Source of the DNA: Caballeronia arationis
Lineage (GTDB): Bacteria; Pseudomonadota; Gammaproteobacteria; Burkholderiales; Burkholderiaceae
Direction: 5' to 3'
DNA: 36,752 bases
Assembly (NCBI RefSeq): GCF_001544975.2
Contig: NZ_FCOG02000065.1
Span: 1 to 36,752, forward strand
The position numbers and the translations under genes were made by a program. Positions 23,707-31,977 of the stretch are shown here, piece after piece. Position 1 is the stretch's first letter, and each line of letters starts with the position of its first letter. A model generated the notes under the pieces. The model searched no databases and was not told the origin of the DNA. It saw nothing but the letters and a program-made list of their open reading frames with translations.

Positions 23707-24615
23707 ATGAACGTCCCTCGCTTTCCCTCCGCCGTGATCGGGCTTGACCCGGCCACGCCGCCAGAACGGACAGCTCCGCGCTCGAACGACGCCCCCTCTC
23801 TCGTCGATCTGCCGACTCGCGCCGCCGCGAACAACACGGCGCTGCAATGGTCACTCCTGCGATCGCGCGCCTTGCGCGTCGGCGTGCCGGTCGCGCTGGT
23901 GATGTTGTGGCAACTCGCGTCGTCGCTCAAGCTCGTGGCGCCCGAGACCTTGCCGCCGCCCACCGTCATACTCGCGGCGCTGAAGGAGCTGATCGCCGAC
24001 GGCGAGCTTCAGAACGCGATCGGCGTGTCTCTGCTGCGCGCGGCGACAGGGCTTGCGATCGGCGGTGGCATCGGTCTTTTCGCGGGTCTCTTCGCGGGCT
24101 TGTGGCGCGTCGGTGAAGAGATCGTCGATGCACCGCTGCAAATGCTGCGCACCATTCCGTTCATCGCGCTCATTCCGCTTTTCATCACATGGTTCGGCAT
24201 CGGCGAGGGCGCGAAAGTCGCGGTCATCCTCGCCGCCACGATTTTCCCGATGTATCTCAACACATACGCAGGCGTACGCGGCGTCGATCCGAAGCTGCTC
24301 GAAGCGGCGAAGGTATTCGGGCTGTCGAGCCGCCAAGTGGCGCTGCGCATCATCCTGCCGACGGCATTGCCTTCGATCCTCGTCGGCGTGCGCTACTCGT
24401 CGGCCGTGGCGCTGCTCGCGCTCGTCGTCGCCGAGCAGATCAACGCGCAGAACGGCATCGGCTACATTCTTGTGAACGCGAACCAGAACCAGCGCGCGGA
24501 CATCATCATCGCGGGCATTCTCGTGTACGCGGCGCTCGGCATCGCGACCGACCTCATCATGCGCGCGCTCGAACATCTCGCCTTGCCATGGAGGCCGCGC
24601 TTTGAACTCGCCTGA
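23707..24615 (+). CDS. ssuC: Sulfonate-type ABC importer permease (SsuC-like)
   Basis: A 302-residue inner-membrane permease of the SsuC/TauC/NrtB family. A roughly 55-residue hydrophilic N terminus is followed by about six helices: VALVMLWQLASSL, then PLQMLRTIPFIALIPLFITW and the EAA loop EAAKVFGLSSRQVALRIILP ending in TALPSILVGVRY. ATG 23707 was chosen; a TTG at 23644 would add 21 residues. The stop lies 14 bases inside the next gene. It forms the channel of an importer for sulfonates or similar oxyanion-bearing organics with the next two genes. Confidence 0.85.
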   Translation: MNVPRFPSAVIGLDPATPPERTAPRSNDAPSLVDLPTRAAANNTALQWSLLRSRALRVGVPVALVMLWQLASSLKLVAPETLPPPTVILAALKELIADGELQNAIGVSLLRAATGLAIGGGIGLFAGLFAGLWRVGEEIVDAPLQMLRTIPFIALIPLFITWFGIGEGAKVAVILAATIFPMYLNTYAGVRGVDPKLLEAAKVFGLSSRQVALRIILPTALPSILVGVRYSSAVALLALVVAEQINAQNGIGYILVNANQNQRADIIIAGILVYAALGIATDLIMRALEHLALPWRPRFELA

Positions 24616-25381
24616 TATCAACGCATTGAAGACCCGTCACGGGGAGCGCGAAGCCGCGCTCGAACTGGACGCGGTGAGCCGCGTGTTTTCCGGACGCGCC
24701 GTGCTCAAGGACGTTTCGCTCACCGTGAAGCGCGGCCAGTTCGTCTCGATGCTCGGCGCGTCGGGGGCCGGCAAGACGACGCTCCTGCGCATCCTCGCCG
24801 GTCTCGACCAAGCCGACAGCGGCCGCGTGCGCGTGGCTGGGGCGCGCTCGGTCGTGTTTCAGGAGCCGCGCCTCGTGCTTGCCAAGCACGTGTGGGAAAA
24901 CGTCGTGATCGGCCATGAGCGGCTGCGTGCGGCGAAACCGTCGGCGCTCGCGGCGCTCGAGGAAGTCGGTCTCTCGCGTCAGGCGGACGGCTGGCCGAAG
25001 ACGCTCTCGGGCGGCGAGGCGCAGCGTGTCGCACTGGCGCGCGCGCTCGTGCGCGAGCCGAAGCTGCTCCTGCTCGACGAGCCGTTCGCCGCGCTCGACG
25101 CGCTTACGCGAATCCGCATGTACGAACTCGTGGCGCGGCTCTGGCGCGCCCACACGCCCGCGGTCGTGCTGGTCACACACGATATCGACGAGGCCATTCT
25201 GCTTTCGGACCGCATCGTCGTCCTGTCGCAGGGCGAGATCAGCGCCGACATTGCCGTTGATTTGCCGCGTCCGCGCTCGCGCGGCGACGAAGCCGCGGTC
25301 GCGCTCAGAACCCGGCTGCTTGCCGCGCTCGGCGTGGGCCAGGCGGACGCTTTCCAGACTGCGTCGAGAGACGCGGCATGA
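24602..25381 (+). CDS. ssuB: Sulfonate-type ABC importer ATPase (SsuB-like)
   Basis: A 259-residue ATPase subunit with Walker A LGASGAGKTT, Q-loop VVFQEPRLVLAKHVWENV, signature LSGGEAQRVALARAL, Walker B LLLLDEPFAALD and H-loop LVTHDIDEAILLSDRI. The QEPRL Q-loop and EAQR signature are typical of SsuB. The start is a TTG at 24602, seven bases after a GGAGG ribosome binding site inside the end of the permease gene; this matches the coupling seen elsewhere in the island. The stop overlaps the next start as ATGA. Confidence 0.88.
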   Translation: MNSPDINALKTRHGEREAALELDAVSRVFSGRAVLKDVSLTVKRGQFVSMLGASGAGKTTLLRILAGLDQADSGRVRVAGARSVVFQEPRLVLAKHVWENVVIGHERLRAAKPSALAALEEVGLSRQADGWPKTLSGGEAQRVALARALVREPKLLLLDEPFAALDALTRIRMYELVARLWRAHTPAVVLVTHDIDEAILLSDRIVVLSQGEISADIAVDLPRPRSRGDEAAVALRTRLLAALGVGQADAFQTASRDAA

Positions 25382-26415
25382 CGATTTCCTTCACTCATCG
25401 AACACACATGCGCACCAGAAAAAGCGTCACCGCTCTAATCGTCGCTAGCCTGTTCGTATCGGCGGGCTCGAGCGCCGCCTTCGCGCAAGACGAGCCGCTT
25501 ACCTTGCAGATCGGCACGCAGGACGCCGCGTGGCCGCTCATCGTCGAGGCGTCGCACGTGCTCGACGGCGCGCCTTATAAGGTCAAGTGGGCTGTCCTCA
25601 CAGGACCGGCGGCGCAACTGTCGGCGCTCTATTCGAAGGTGCTCGACGTCGGCCTGATGGGCGATACGTCGCTTATCATCGAGCAGGGCAACGCGCGCGT
25701 GCCATGGACGCCCGAGACCGCACCGCTGCAGATCATCGCGGGATGGCGCAATCCGGACAGCAGCTATCCGCCCATCGTCACCGTGGTGCGCAAGGAGGCC
25801 GATGTGAAGAGCCTGACCGACCTGCGCGGCAAGACGTGGGGCTACAACTTCGGCGGCTTCAATTTCTTGCAATACGTGCTGTCTTATAACAAAGCGGGGC
25901 TGAAACCGAAGGACATCCAGAGCGTCAAGTTCGGCGACGGCAACGTGTCCGCGTCCGCATTCAATGCGGGACAGGTCGCGGTCTATTCGGGTGGATACGG
26001 CCCCGTCAAGGAAGCCGTCGACAAGGGCGATGCGCGCGTCGTGATAAAGAGCGACGAGCTGGATATCCCCGCGCTGTCGGTGTTCACCGCACGCACCGAC
26101 GTCTTGCGCGATCCGGCGAAGAGCCGTGCGCTCGGCGACTTCCTCGGCCGTCTCAAGAACTCGTGGACGTGGTGGGCGCAGAACGTGCCGGCCGTCGAGA
26201 AGATCTATCTGGAGAAAATGAAGCAGAGCCCCGCGCGCGCGAAGTTCTCGGCGGAGAACGGACGCTCGGTGTTCTATCCGCTCGACAAGTCGCTCGTGGC
26301 GCGTGAGCAGCGCATCGCCGATACGCTTTATCGTTCCGGTGACATCAAGAACGAGATCAAGGTCGATCTGGAGTTCAATCCGGTCTACGACGGGCAGGCC
26401 GTAGCTGCGCGCTGA
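25378..26415 (+). CDS. Sulfonate-type substrate-binding protein (SsuA-like)
   Basis: A 345-residue periplasmic binding protein. ATG 25378 overlaps the ATPase stop as ATGA; an ATG at 25408 (MRTRKSVTAL) would give a more compact signal peptide that ends at AFAQ. The mature part shows the SsuA/TauA fold signs: LQIGTQDAAWPLIVEASHVL, GAQLSAL-like ligand loop (GPAAQLSALYSKVLDVG), LTDLRGKTWGYNFGGFN and NAGQVAVYSGGYG. It is the last gene of the plus-strand block and is followed 21 bases later by a strong terminator. In sulfonate systems the binding protein is often the first gene, so the C-B-A order is worth noting. The ligand is unknown. Confidence 0.85.
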   Translation: MTISFTHRTHMRTRKSVTALIVASLFVSAGSSAAFAQDEPLTLQIGTQDAAWPLIVEASHVLDGAPYKVKWAVLTGPAAQLSALYSKVLDVGLMGDTSLIIEQGNARVPWTPETAPLQIIAGWRNPDSSYPPIVTVVRKEADVKSLTDLRGKTWGYNFGGFNFLQYVLSYNKAGLKPKDIQSVKFGDGNVSASAFNAGQVAVYSGGYGPVKEAVDKGDARVVIKSDELDIPALSVFTARTDVLRDPAKSRALGDFLGRLKNSWTWWAQNVPAVEKIYLEKMKQSPARAKFSAENGRSVFYPLDKSLVAREQRIADTLYRSGDIKNEIKVDLEFNPVYDGQAVAAR

Positions 26416-26436
26416 GCGGCTTCAATGACGAGGAGA

Positions 26437-26466
26437 GGGCGTGCGCGACGCACGCCCTTTGTCTTT
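26437..26466 (+). terminator. Intrinsic terminator after the sulfonate-type importer
   Basis: GGGCGTGC (26437-26444), loop GCGAC and GCACGCCC (26450-26457) form a perfect 8-bp GC-rich stem, followed by TTTGTCTTT. This fits a rho-independent terminator for the plus-strand genes. The minus-strand gene ends at 26466, just inside it, but the other strand lacks a T-run. Confidence 0.85.
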
Positions 26467-27698
26467 CAACCGGCGACCGGCGAGTAGGGATGCGCGTAGG
26501 TGAAAGGATCGCAGAGCAAGTCATTCAACGCGTATTGCCCCACCGCGTGATACTTCCAGCGGACGCTGTCGTGCAACGTGTGAGTGCGCGCGTTGCGCCA
26601 GTGGCGGTCCAGGTTGTGTGCTTCGAGCGTCGATTGCGTGCCGGCGAGTTCGAAGAGCTTGTTCGCGGCAGTCAGGGCGAAGTTCGTCGTGAGGACCTTG
26701 GCTTCCGCCGTCGCGACGATGGCGGCGGCCACGGCCTCGCGTGAAGCATCGCCGCGCGCTGAATCGATGAGCGTCGCGGCACGCGCGGTCAAAGCTTGCG
26801 CGGCGTGATGATCGATCGTCAACGCGCCGATGTCGCACAGCGTCAAAGGATCGTCGGTGGCATGCGTTGCGGCACTACCGCGCGCGGGATGCGAAAGCTC
26901 GCGTAGAAAGCGCTTCGTATCGTCGAGCGCAGCCCGGCCGATGCCCAGATCGATCGCGGCGTGCACGAGTTGCGACACGGCATTGGCGGTATCGATCCCT
27001 GCGTGCCGTCCGCGCGGCACGATCTGCAGCGCGTCCAGTGCGACGCCGGTCAGCCGCACTTGCCCGCTTGCCGTCGTACGCTGGCCGAAGCCCGACCAGT
27101 CGTCGATGACTTCGACCCCGCGCGCATGACGCGGGACGAACGCGGTCACGGGCAAGCCCTCGTCGTCGCGCGCGGCCACCGGTATCCAGTGCGCGAAAAG
27201 CGCGCCGGTCGAGTAGACCTTGTGGCCCGACAGCACGAAGCCCCGGTCCTTGCGCCGCACGCGCGTCTCGTGCCCGGATGGCAGACGGTCGCCGGGCTCG
27301 GCGGTGGCGTTGCCGAAACGTTCACCGGCGAGCGCGCGCGAAAAGAAGAATTCCTGCTGTGCCGGCGTACCGTCGTAGCGCAACCGTTCCAGCGTGGCGA
27401 AGTGATTCTGCGGAATCTGCCCGAGAGACGGGTCCGCCGCCGAGATCAATTCAAAGACGTCCGCAATGGTTTGCACGGAGACATCAGCGCCGCCGAACTC
27501 GCGCGGCACGCTGGTACCCCACAGCCCCGACTGGCTGAACGCTTCGATTTCGGCGCGCGGCAGGCGACGCTCGCGATCCCGCTGCGGTGCATTCGCTTCG
27601 AACTCGCGTGCGAGGCGGCGTGCAATGTCGAGCGCTTCTTCGTCCGAGCGAATGATGGCGGTTTGCGTGACGCTCGGGCGCTCCAGAATGAAGGTCAT
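26466..27698 (-). CDS. sfnB: SfnB-family sulfur-acquisition flavin oxidoreductase
   Basis: A 410-residue acyl-CoA-dehydrogenase-fold protein matching SfnB: EIEAFSQSGLWGTSVPREFG, ISAADPSLGQIPQNHFATLE, GERFGNATAEPGD, GHKVYSTGALFAHWIPVAAR, DDWSGFGQRTTASGQVRLTG and DRHWRNARTHTLHD. SfnB proteins are induced under sulfate starvation and are linked to dimethyl sulfone use in pseudomonads. The ATG at 27698 lies 26 bases after the stop of the NtaA-type gene on the same strand, so it is the last gene of block C. It differs clearly from the two other acyl-CoA-dehydrogenase-fold proteins in the window. Confidence 0.88.
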   Translation of the reverse strand: MTFILERPSVTQTAIIRSDEEALDIARRLAREFEANAPQRDRERRLPRAEIEAFSQSGLWGTSVPREFGGADVSVQTIADVFELISAADPSLGQIPQNHFATLERLRYDGTPAQQEFFFSRALAGERFGNATAEPGDRLPSGHETRVRRKDRGFVLSGHKVYSTGALFAHWIPVAARDDEGLPVTAFVPRHARGVEVIDDWSGFGQRTTASGQVRLTGVALDALQIVPRGRHAGIDTANAVSQLVHAAIDLGIGRAALDDTKRFLRELSHPARGSAATHATDDPLTLCDIGALTIDHHAAQALTARAATLIDSARGDASREAVAAAIVATAEAKVLTTNFALTAANKLFELAGTQSTLEAHNLDRHWRNARTHTLHDSVRWKYHAVGQYALNDLLCDPFTYAHPYSPVAG

Positions 27699-27724
27699 GG
27701 TCTTCTCTTGTCGATTGAATCGCC

Positions 27725-29056
27725 TTACGCGGCCTGATGCGCGCGGACGTATTGGCTCTCGGGGCGCGGCAGGCCAAGATGCTCGCGCAGTGTCGAGCCC
27801 TCGTAGTCGCGCCGGAAAATGCCCTTGCGCTGCAAGAGCGGAATCACGTGATCGACGAAAGCGGCGAGGCCCGAAGGAAAGACATCGGCGTTCAGGTTGA
27901 AGCCGTCCGCGCCGCGTTCGCCGAACCAGCGCGCGATGTCGTCCGCGATCTGCTCCGGCGTGCCGACGATGATCCGGTGCGCGCCCGGATTGCGGTCGAG
28001 CAGATCGCGCACGGTGAGGTTTTCGCTTTTCGCGAGCGCGACCGTCGAATCAACGAAACCGCGCGAAATGTCCGAACGCGCGACCTTCTCGATGCGCTCG
28101 TAAGGCAGCGGCGCATCGATGCGCAGATCGTCCGGCGCAAGCCCGAGTTGACCCGCTAGACGCGCGACTTCGCGGTCGGTGTCGAGCAGGGCGTCGAGCT
28201 CGGCCTTGCGCTCGCGCGCTTCACGCTCGGTGCCGCCGACGACCGGATACAGGCCCGGCAGCAACAGAAAATGATCGGGATTGCGTCCATGCCGCCGCAC
28301 GCGTTCCTTCATCTCGGTGTAGAAGGCCTGCGCCGTGGGCAGCGTGGTTTGCGACGTAAAGACGGCATCGGCGAAGCGGGCGGCGAGCGTGCGGCCGCCT
28401 TCCGACGACCCGGCCTGCACGAGCACGGGCCGACCTTGCGGACTGCGCGGAACAGTCAGCGGTCCGCGCACCGAGAAGTACGTCCCGCGATGCTCGATGG
28501 CATGCACGCGCGAGGGATCGGCATAGCGCCCGGTCGCCTGGTCGGCGACGAAGGCGTCGTCCTCCCAGCTATCCCAGAGCTTGGTCACGACCTCCACGAA
28601 TTCCTGCGCACGCGCGTAGCGTTCCTCGGTCGAGAGCGGTACCTCGTGGCTGAAATTCGCTGCCGCGGAAGCGTCGTAGGTCGTCACGGCGTTGAACGCG
28701 ACGCGCCCGCCGCTTATGTGATCGACGGACGCGAAGCGGCGCGCGAGATTGAACGGATCGTTGAACGTGGTCGAGGCCGTGCCGATCAGCCCGATGTGTT
28801 GCGTCGCGCCCGCGAGCGCGGTGAGCAGGACAGTCGGCTCCAGCGCCTGCGAAGGCGTTTCGGCGTGATTGCGCAGCGCGAGCAGATCGGAGAGGAACAC
28901 GGCGTCGAGCTTGCCGCGTTCGGCGATGGCCGCGATCTCCTTGAAGAAGTTCAGGTCGATGATCGCGCGCGGGTTGTCGAGCTTGCGCCAGCCGGCCGGA
29001 TGGCGCCCGACGCCCGTGATGTTGGTGTTCAGATGCAACTGGCGTGGCAGGATCAT
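27725..29056 (-). CDS. Third NtaA/DszA-type FMNH2-dependent monooxygenase
   Basis: A 443-residue luciferase-like monooxygenase. It starts MILPRQLHLNTNITGVGRHP and carries NLARRFASVDHISGGRVAFN, SPQGRPVLVQAGSSEGGRTL, and at the end DGFNLNADVFPSGLAAFVDH. It is only distantly similar to the two paralogues in block A, so it probably has another substrate. ATG 29056 was chosen because it overlaps the stop of the preceding monooxygenase gene as ATGA; a longer frame to 29305 is a shadow. It is followed by sfnB. Role inferred: oxygenative release of sulfur, using FMNH2 from a separate reductase. Confidence 0.87.
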   Translation of the reverse strand: MILPRQLHLNTNITGVGRHPAGWRKLDNPRAIIDLNFFKEIAAIAERGKLDAVFLSDLLALRNHAETPSQALEPTVLLTALAGATQHIGLIGTASTTFNDPFNLARRFASVDHISGGRVAFNAVTTYDASAAANFSHEVPLSTEERYARAQEFVEVVTKLWDSWEDDAFVADQATGRYADPSRVHAIEHRGTYFSVRGPLTVPRSPQGRPVLVQAGSSEGGRTLAARFADAVFTSQTTLPTAQAFYTEMKERVRRHGRNPDHFLLLPGLYPVVGGTEREARERKAELDALLDTDREVARLAGQLGLAPDDLRIDAPLPYERIEKVARSDISRGFVDSTVALAKSENLTVRDLLDRNPGAHRIIVGTPEQIADDIARWFGERGADGFNLNADVFPSGLAAFVDHVIPLLQRKGIFRRDYEGSTLREHLGLPRPESQYVRAHQAA

Positions 29057-30266
29057 GGCGTCGTCTGGAGAATCGGTTGATGTGTCGGTGCCGGCGCGGG
29101 ATGCCGCAAGCCCGCTTCGACGAGCAGCGGCAGGACGGCTTCGCCGAAGTACGCGAGATCGGGCTCGAAATCGAAGAACGTGAGTTGCACGCCGTCGCAT
29201 CCGGCGCGCTTCAACGCGAGCAACTGTTCGACGATCTGCTCGGGCGAGCCGATCAGATGCAGATTGCCGCCGAGAATGCGCTGCTCGCGCTTGTGCTTCG
29301 CCCACGCCTTTGCATCGCTACGCGCAGCCTGACCGACGAATCCGTCGAGCGCGCCTTCGTCGGCATGCGCAACGATCGCATCGTGGTAATCGCGCGCTTC
29401 GCGCTCGGTCGGCCGGCACACGATGGTCGGATTGATGAGCGTGCGCACGCGCCGACCCACGCGCTGCGCTGCTTCGCGAATCCTGCCCGTATGCGCGGGC
29501 AGCGCTTCGATGGCCTCGTCGAAATGCGCGCCCGCCGGACTCGTGATGAAGACGAGGTCGGAATGGCGCACGGCATACTCGATGCCCGCAGCCGACCCCG
29601 TCGCGTTCACGAGCACCGGGCGGTGATAGCGTGGGCGCGGGCTCACGAACGCGTCGTGCAGATTCCAGCGCGGCGTCCGGATGTTCAGGTTCGCGTTGCT
29701 GCGCCACAAGGTGTCGAGCACGCTGACGAACTCGGCGGCGCGCTCGTACGCTCGTCGTGCGCGATCATCGGCTGGCCGAACATCGCCCATTCGGTTTCGA
29801 CGTGTCCCGTCACAAGGTTGAGGCCCCAACGGCCGTTGGAGATATGGTCGAGCGTTGCGCCGAACTTGGCGAGGTGCAGCGGGTGCCACGGTCCGTAGAG
29901 CACGTGCACGGTCGAAATCAGCAGGATGCGCTCGGTGATCGCGGCGAGCGCGCTCGTCGCGATGAACGCATCGAGCGATTGCTCGCGATACTTGAGCGAG
30001 CCGCCATGCCCGTCCTTGCCGAGCCATTGTGCGAGGCCGAAGACGAGATCGAAGCCGAGCGCCTCCGCCGTGCGCGTCAAACGTGCGTTGTAGTCGAAGC
30101 GCCAGTCGGTGGAACGCGGCAGCGTAGAGATGGACCAGCCGCCGTTCTGGATCGGCAGGAAAAGCCCGAGCATGAGCGGCTGCGCGAACGCGGCGTGAAG
30201 CGGGCTGCCGGGGATGTCGGCGGGGCTCGATGCGCCGTCGAATGCGGGCAGGGCGATCGAGCTCAT
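29053..30266 (-). pseudogene. SfnG/RutA-like flavin monooxygenase broken by a one-base frameshift
   Basis: Two overlapping minus-strand frames make one luciferase-like monooxygenase of about 404 residues. The first, from ATG 30266, reads LGLFLPIQNGGWSISTLPRS, TDWRFDYNARL and FGQPMIAHDER, then runs out of frame. The second continues YERAAEFVSVLDTLWRSN and ends GVQLTFFDFEPDLAYFGEAV ... HQPILQTTP. In family members HDER is followed directly by Y-x-x-x-x-EF. Adding one base to the codon at 29749-29750 restores HDERYERAAEF, so a single base is missing. Both starts and stops fit neighbours (ATGA overlaps at 30263-30266 and 29053-29056), so the gene was recently whole or the base is a sequencing error. 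Similarity is to SfnG (dimethyl sulfone) and RutA types. Confidence 0.8.
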
Positions 30267-31927
30267 GCGGCGGTACTGCTCGGTTCGCTCAGACGCTCGC
30301 GGCTGCGCTCCGTCGTCGCGGTTTCGAAGTCGAGCACATTGATCGACGCGATCGCATCGCGCTCCACTTGCTCGACGAGTTCAAGCTCCCACGTGAGATA
30401 CGCGTTCATCTGCTCGGCGACGCGGTCGGGTTCGGCGTGGTACGGGCTGTACCAGGCGTCGTCGTCGCCGGTGAGGTTGTTGGCATCGCCCGATTCCAGC
30501 GGCAGCCCGAGCGCGATCCAGCGTCGCGTGCCACCGATCAGCGCGGCGATATCCGGACGATGCGCCGCGAGTTCCGCCGCGACGATTCCCGCGAGTACGC
30601 CGTCTTCGGAGGCCAGCACGATCTGTTGGTCGCGTGGGAAGCCGTCGAGACGTGCGTGCAGTTCGCTCGCGGCGATGAAGCGCGCGTCTGCTACATGATT
30701 GCGCCTGAAGGCGAGGCTGCTGTCGATATCGATCGTTTGCGCTTTGCCTTCACAGATCGCGCGCGACAGCGCGTCCGGCTCGATCCAGCGCGTGCGCGCA
30801 CCGTGCGGACGGATGTTCAATGGTTCGGGCCCGGCTTCGAAGGTGTCGTCAGAGAGCGCCGCGCTGGCTGCGTCGTCGAGCACATGCACGTCGAGATAGC
30901 CGAGTTGTCGAAGCCACGAAGCGGTCATGCGGGCGCGCACGCCGTCGTCATCGCGCAGGACCACGCGGGCGTGCAGCGTGCCCACGTATTCATCGGTCGC
31001 TTGCACGAACTGCCCTCCCGGCGCCGAACGCCAGCCCGCCGGATGGCCCGCTTCGTATTCGAGCGGATCGCGCACGTCGAAGCGATACAGCGTGCGCTCG
31101 CCGCTCTCGCGTTCGAACAGGGCGAGCGTCGCGCCGTCGATCACCGGCACTTGGGCTTTGCGCGCGGCGGCGGCGGCGAGTTCGCGCGCCGTGGCAAGCG
31201 TCACCGCATCCGGGCGCGGCGCGGTGCGGATCTCGCCATGCTCCAGTTCGAGTCCTGCGAGCAGCCACGACATCGAGCCGCCCGTCAGCGCCGCGACGGG
31301 ATTCGGCACGCCCGCGTTGATGAGCGATTGCGCGCCGAGAATGCTGCGCGTGCGGCCCGCGCAATTGACGACGATCAGCGTGTCCGGCGAGGGTGCCGCA
31401 GCGAGCGCGCGATAAACGAGTTCCGCGCCCGCGCAATCGACGCCGCCCGGAATGTTCATCGTGTTGAATTCGCCGAACGGACGCGAGTCGAGCACGACGA
31501 GATCGTCGCCCGCATCCTGGCGAGCCTTGAGCGTCACCGCGTCGACATTGGGCGTATGGAGCCGGTGCTCGATCAATTCGCCGAACGCCTTGCCGGGCAC
31601 ATTCGTGCCGCTGAACACCTCGAAGCCGGCTCGTTCCCAGCCATCGACGCCGCCTTCGAGGATCGACACGTCGGTGTATCCCCAGCGTGCGAGCAGCGCG
31701 GCGGCGCGCTCCGTGTGCTCGCCATGTGTGTCGACAAGCGCGATGGACGTGGTCCGTCGCGGTACCAGACGCTCGATCACGAGACCCAGGCGGCCGACCG
31801 GCGCAATCGACGAGTAGAAGAGGCGCTTTCGCGCAGTGACGCCTTCCTCGCGGACGTCGAGCACGGCGAGTTCCGTGCGTTGACCGATGAGCGTGCGCAA
31901 TTGCGCCGGAGAGACGAGGCGGGACAT
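30263..31927 (-). CDS. Four-domain rhodanese with a single catalytic cysteine
   Basis: A 554-residue protein made of about four rhodanese domains (roughly 5-105, 125-245, 260-385 and 410-495) plus a C-terminal tail with DDDAWYSPYHAEPDRVAEQM. Only domain 2 has a complete active-site loop, VVNCAGRTRS, with Cys189. The matching loops read LVDTHGEHTERA in domain 1, VVLRDDDGVRARM in domain 3 and ASEDGVLAG in domain 4, all without Cys. Active rhodaneses move sulfane sulfur to acceptors such as cyanide or protein thiols. The ATG at 31927 follows AAGGA and lies 50 bases after the dehydrogenase-like gene; the stop overlaps the next gene as ATGA. No signal peptide is visible, so it acts in the cytoplasm, probably handling sulfur released by the operon's oxygenases. 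Confidence 0.85.
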   Translation of the reverse strand: MSRLVSPAQLRTLIGQRTELAVLDVREEGVTARKRLFYSSIAPVGRLGLVIERLVPRRTTSIALVDTHGEHTERAAALLARWGYTDVSILEGGVDGWERAGFEVFSGTNVPGKAFGELIEHRLHTPNVDAVTLKARQDAGDDLVVLDSRPFGEFNTMNIPGGVDCAGAELVYRALAAAPSPDTLIVVNCAGRTRSILGAQSLINAGVPNPVAALTGGSMSWLLAGLELEHGEIRTAPRPDAVTLATARELAAAAARKAQVPVIDGATLALFERESGERTLYRFDVRDPLEYEAGHPAGWRSAPGGQFVQATDEYVGTLHARVVLRDDDGVRARMTASWLRQLGYLDVHVLDDAASAALSDDTFEAGPEPLNIRPHGARTRWIEPDALSRAICEGKAQTIDIDSSLAFRRNHVADARFIAASELHARLDGFPRDQQIVLASEDGVLAGIVAAELAAHRPDIAALIGGTRRWIALGLPLESGDANNLTGDDDAWYSPYHAEPDRVAEQMNAYLTWELELVEQVERDAIASINVLDFETATTERSRERLSEPSSTAA

Positions 31928-31977
31928 GAGCGGTGAGTCCTTTGAGTTGAGTTTGGAAGACGAAGCGGGAGCGCGAA

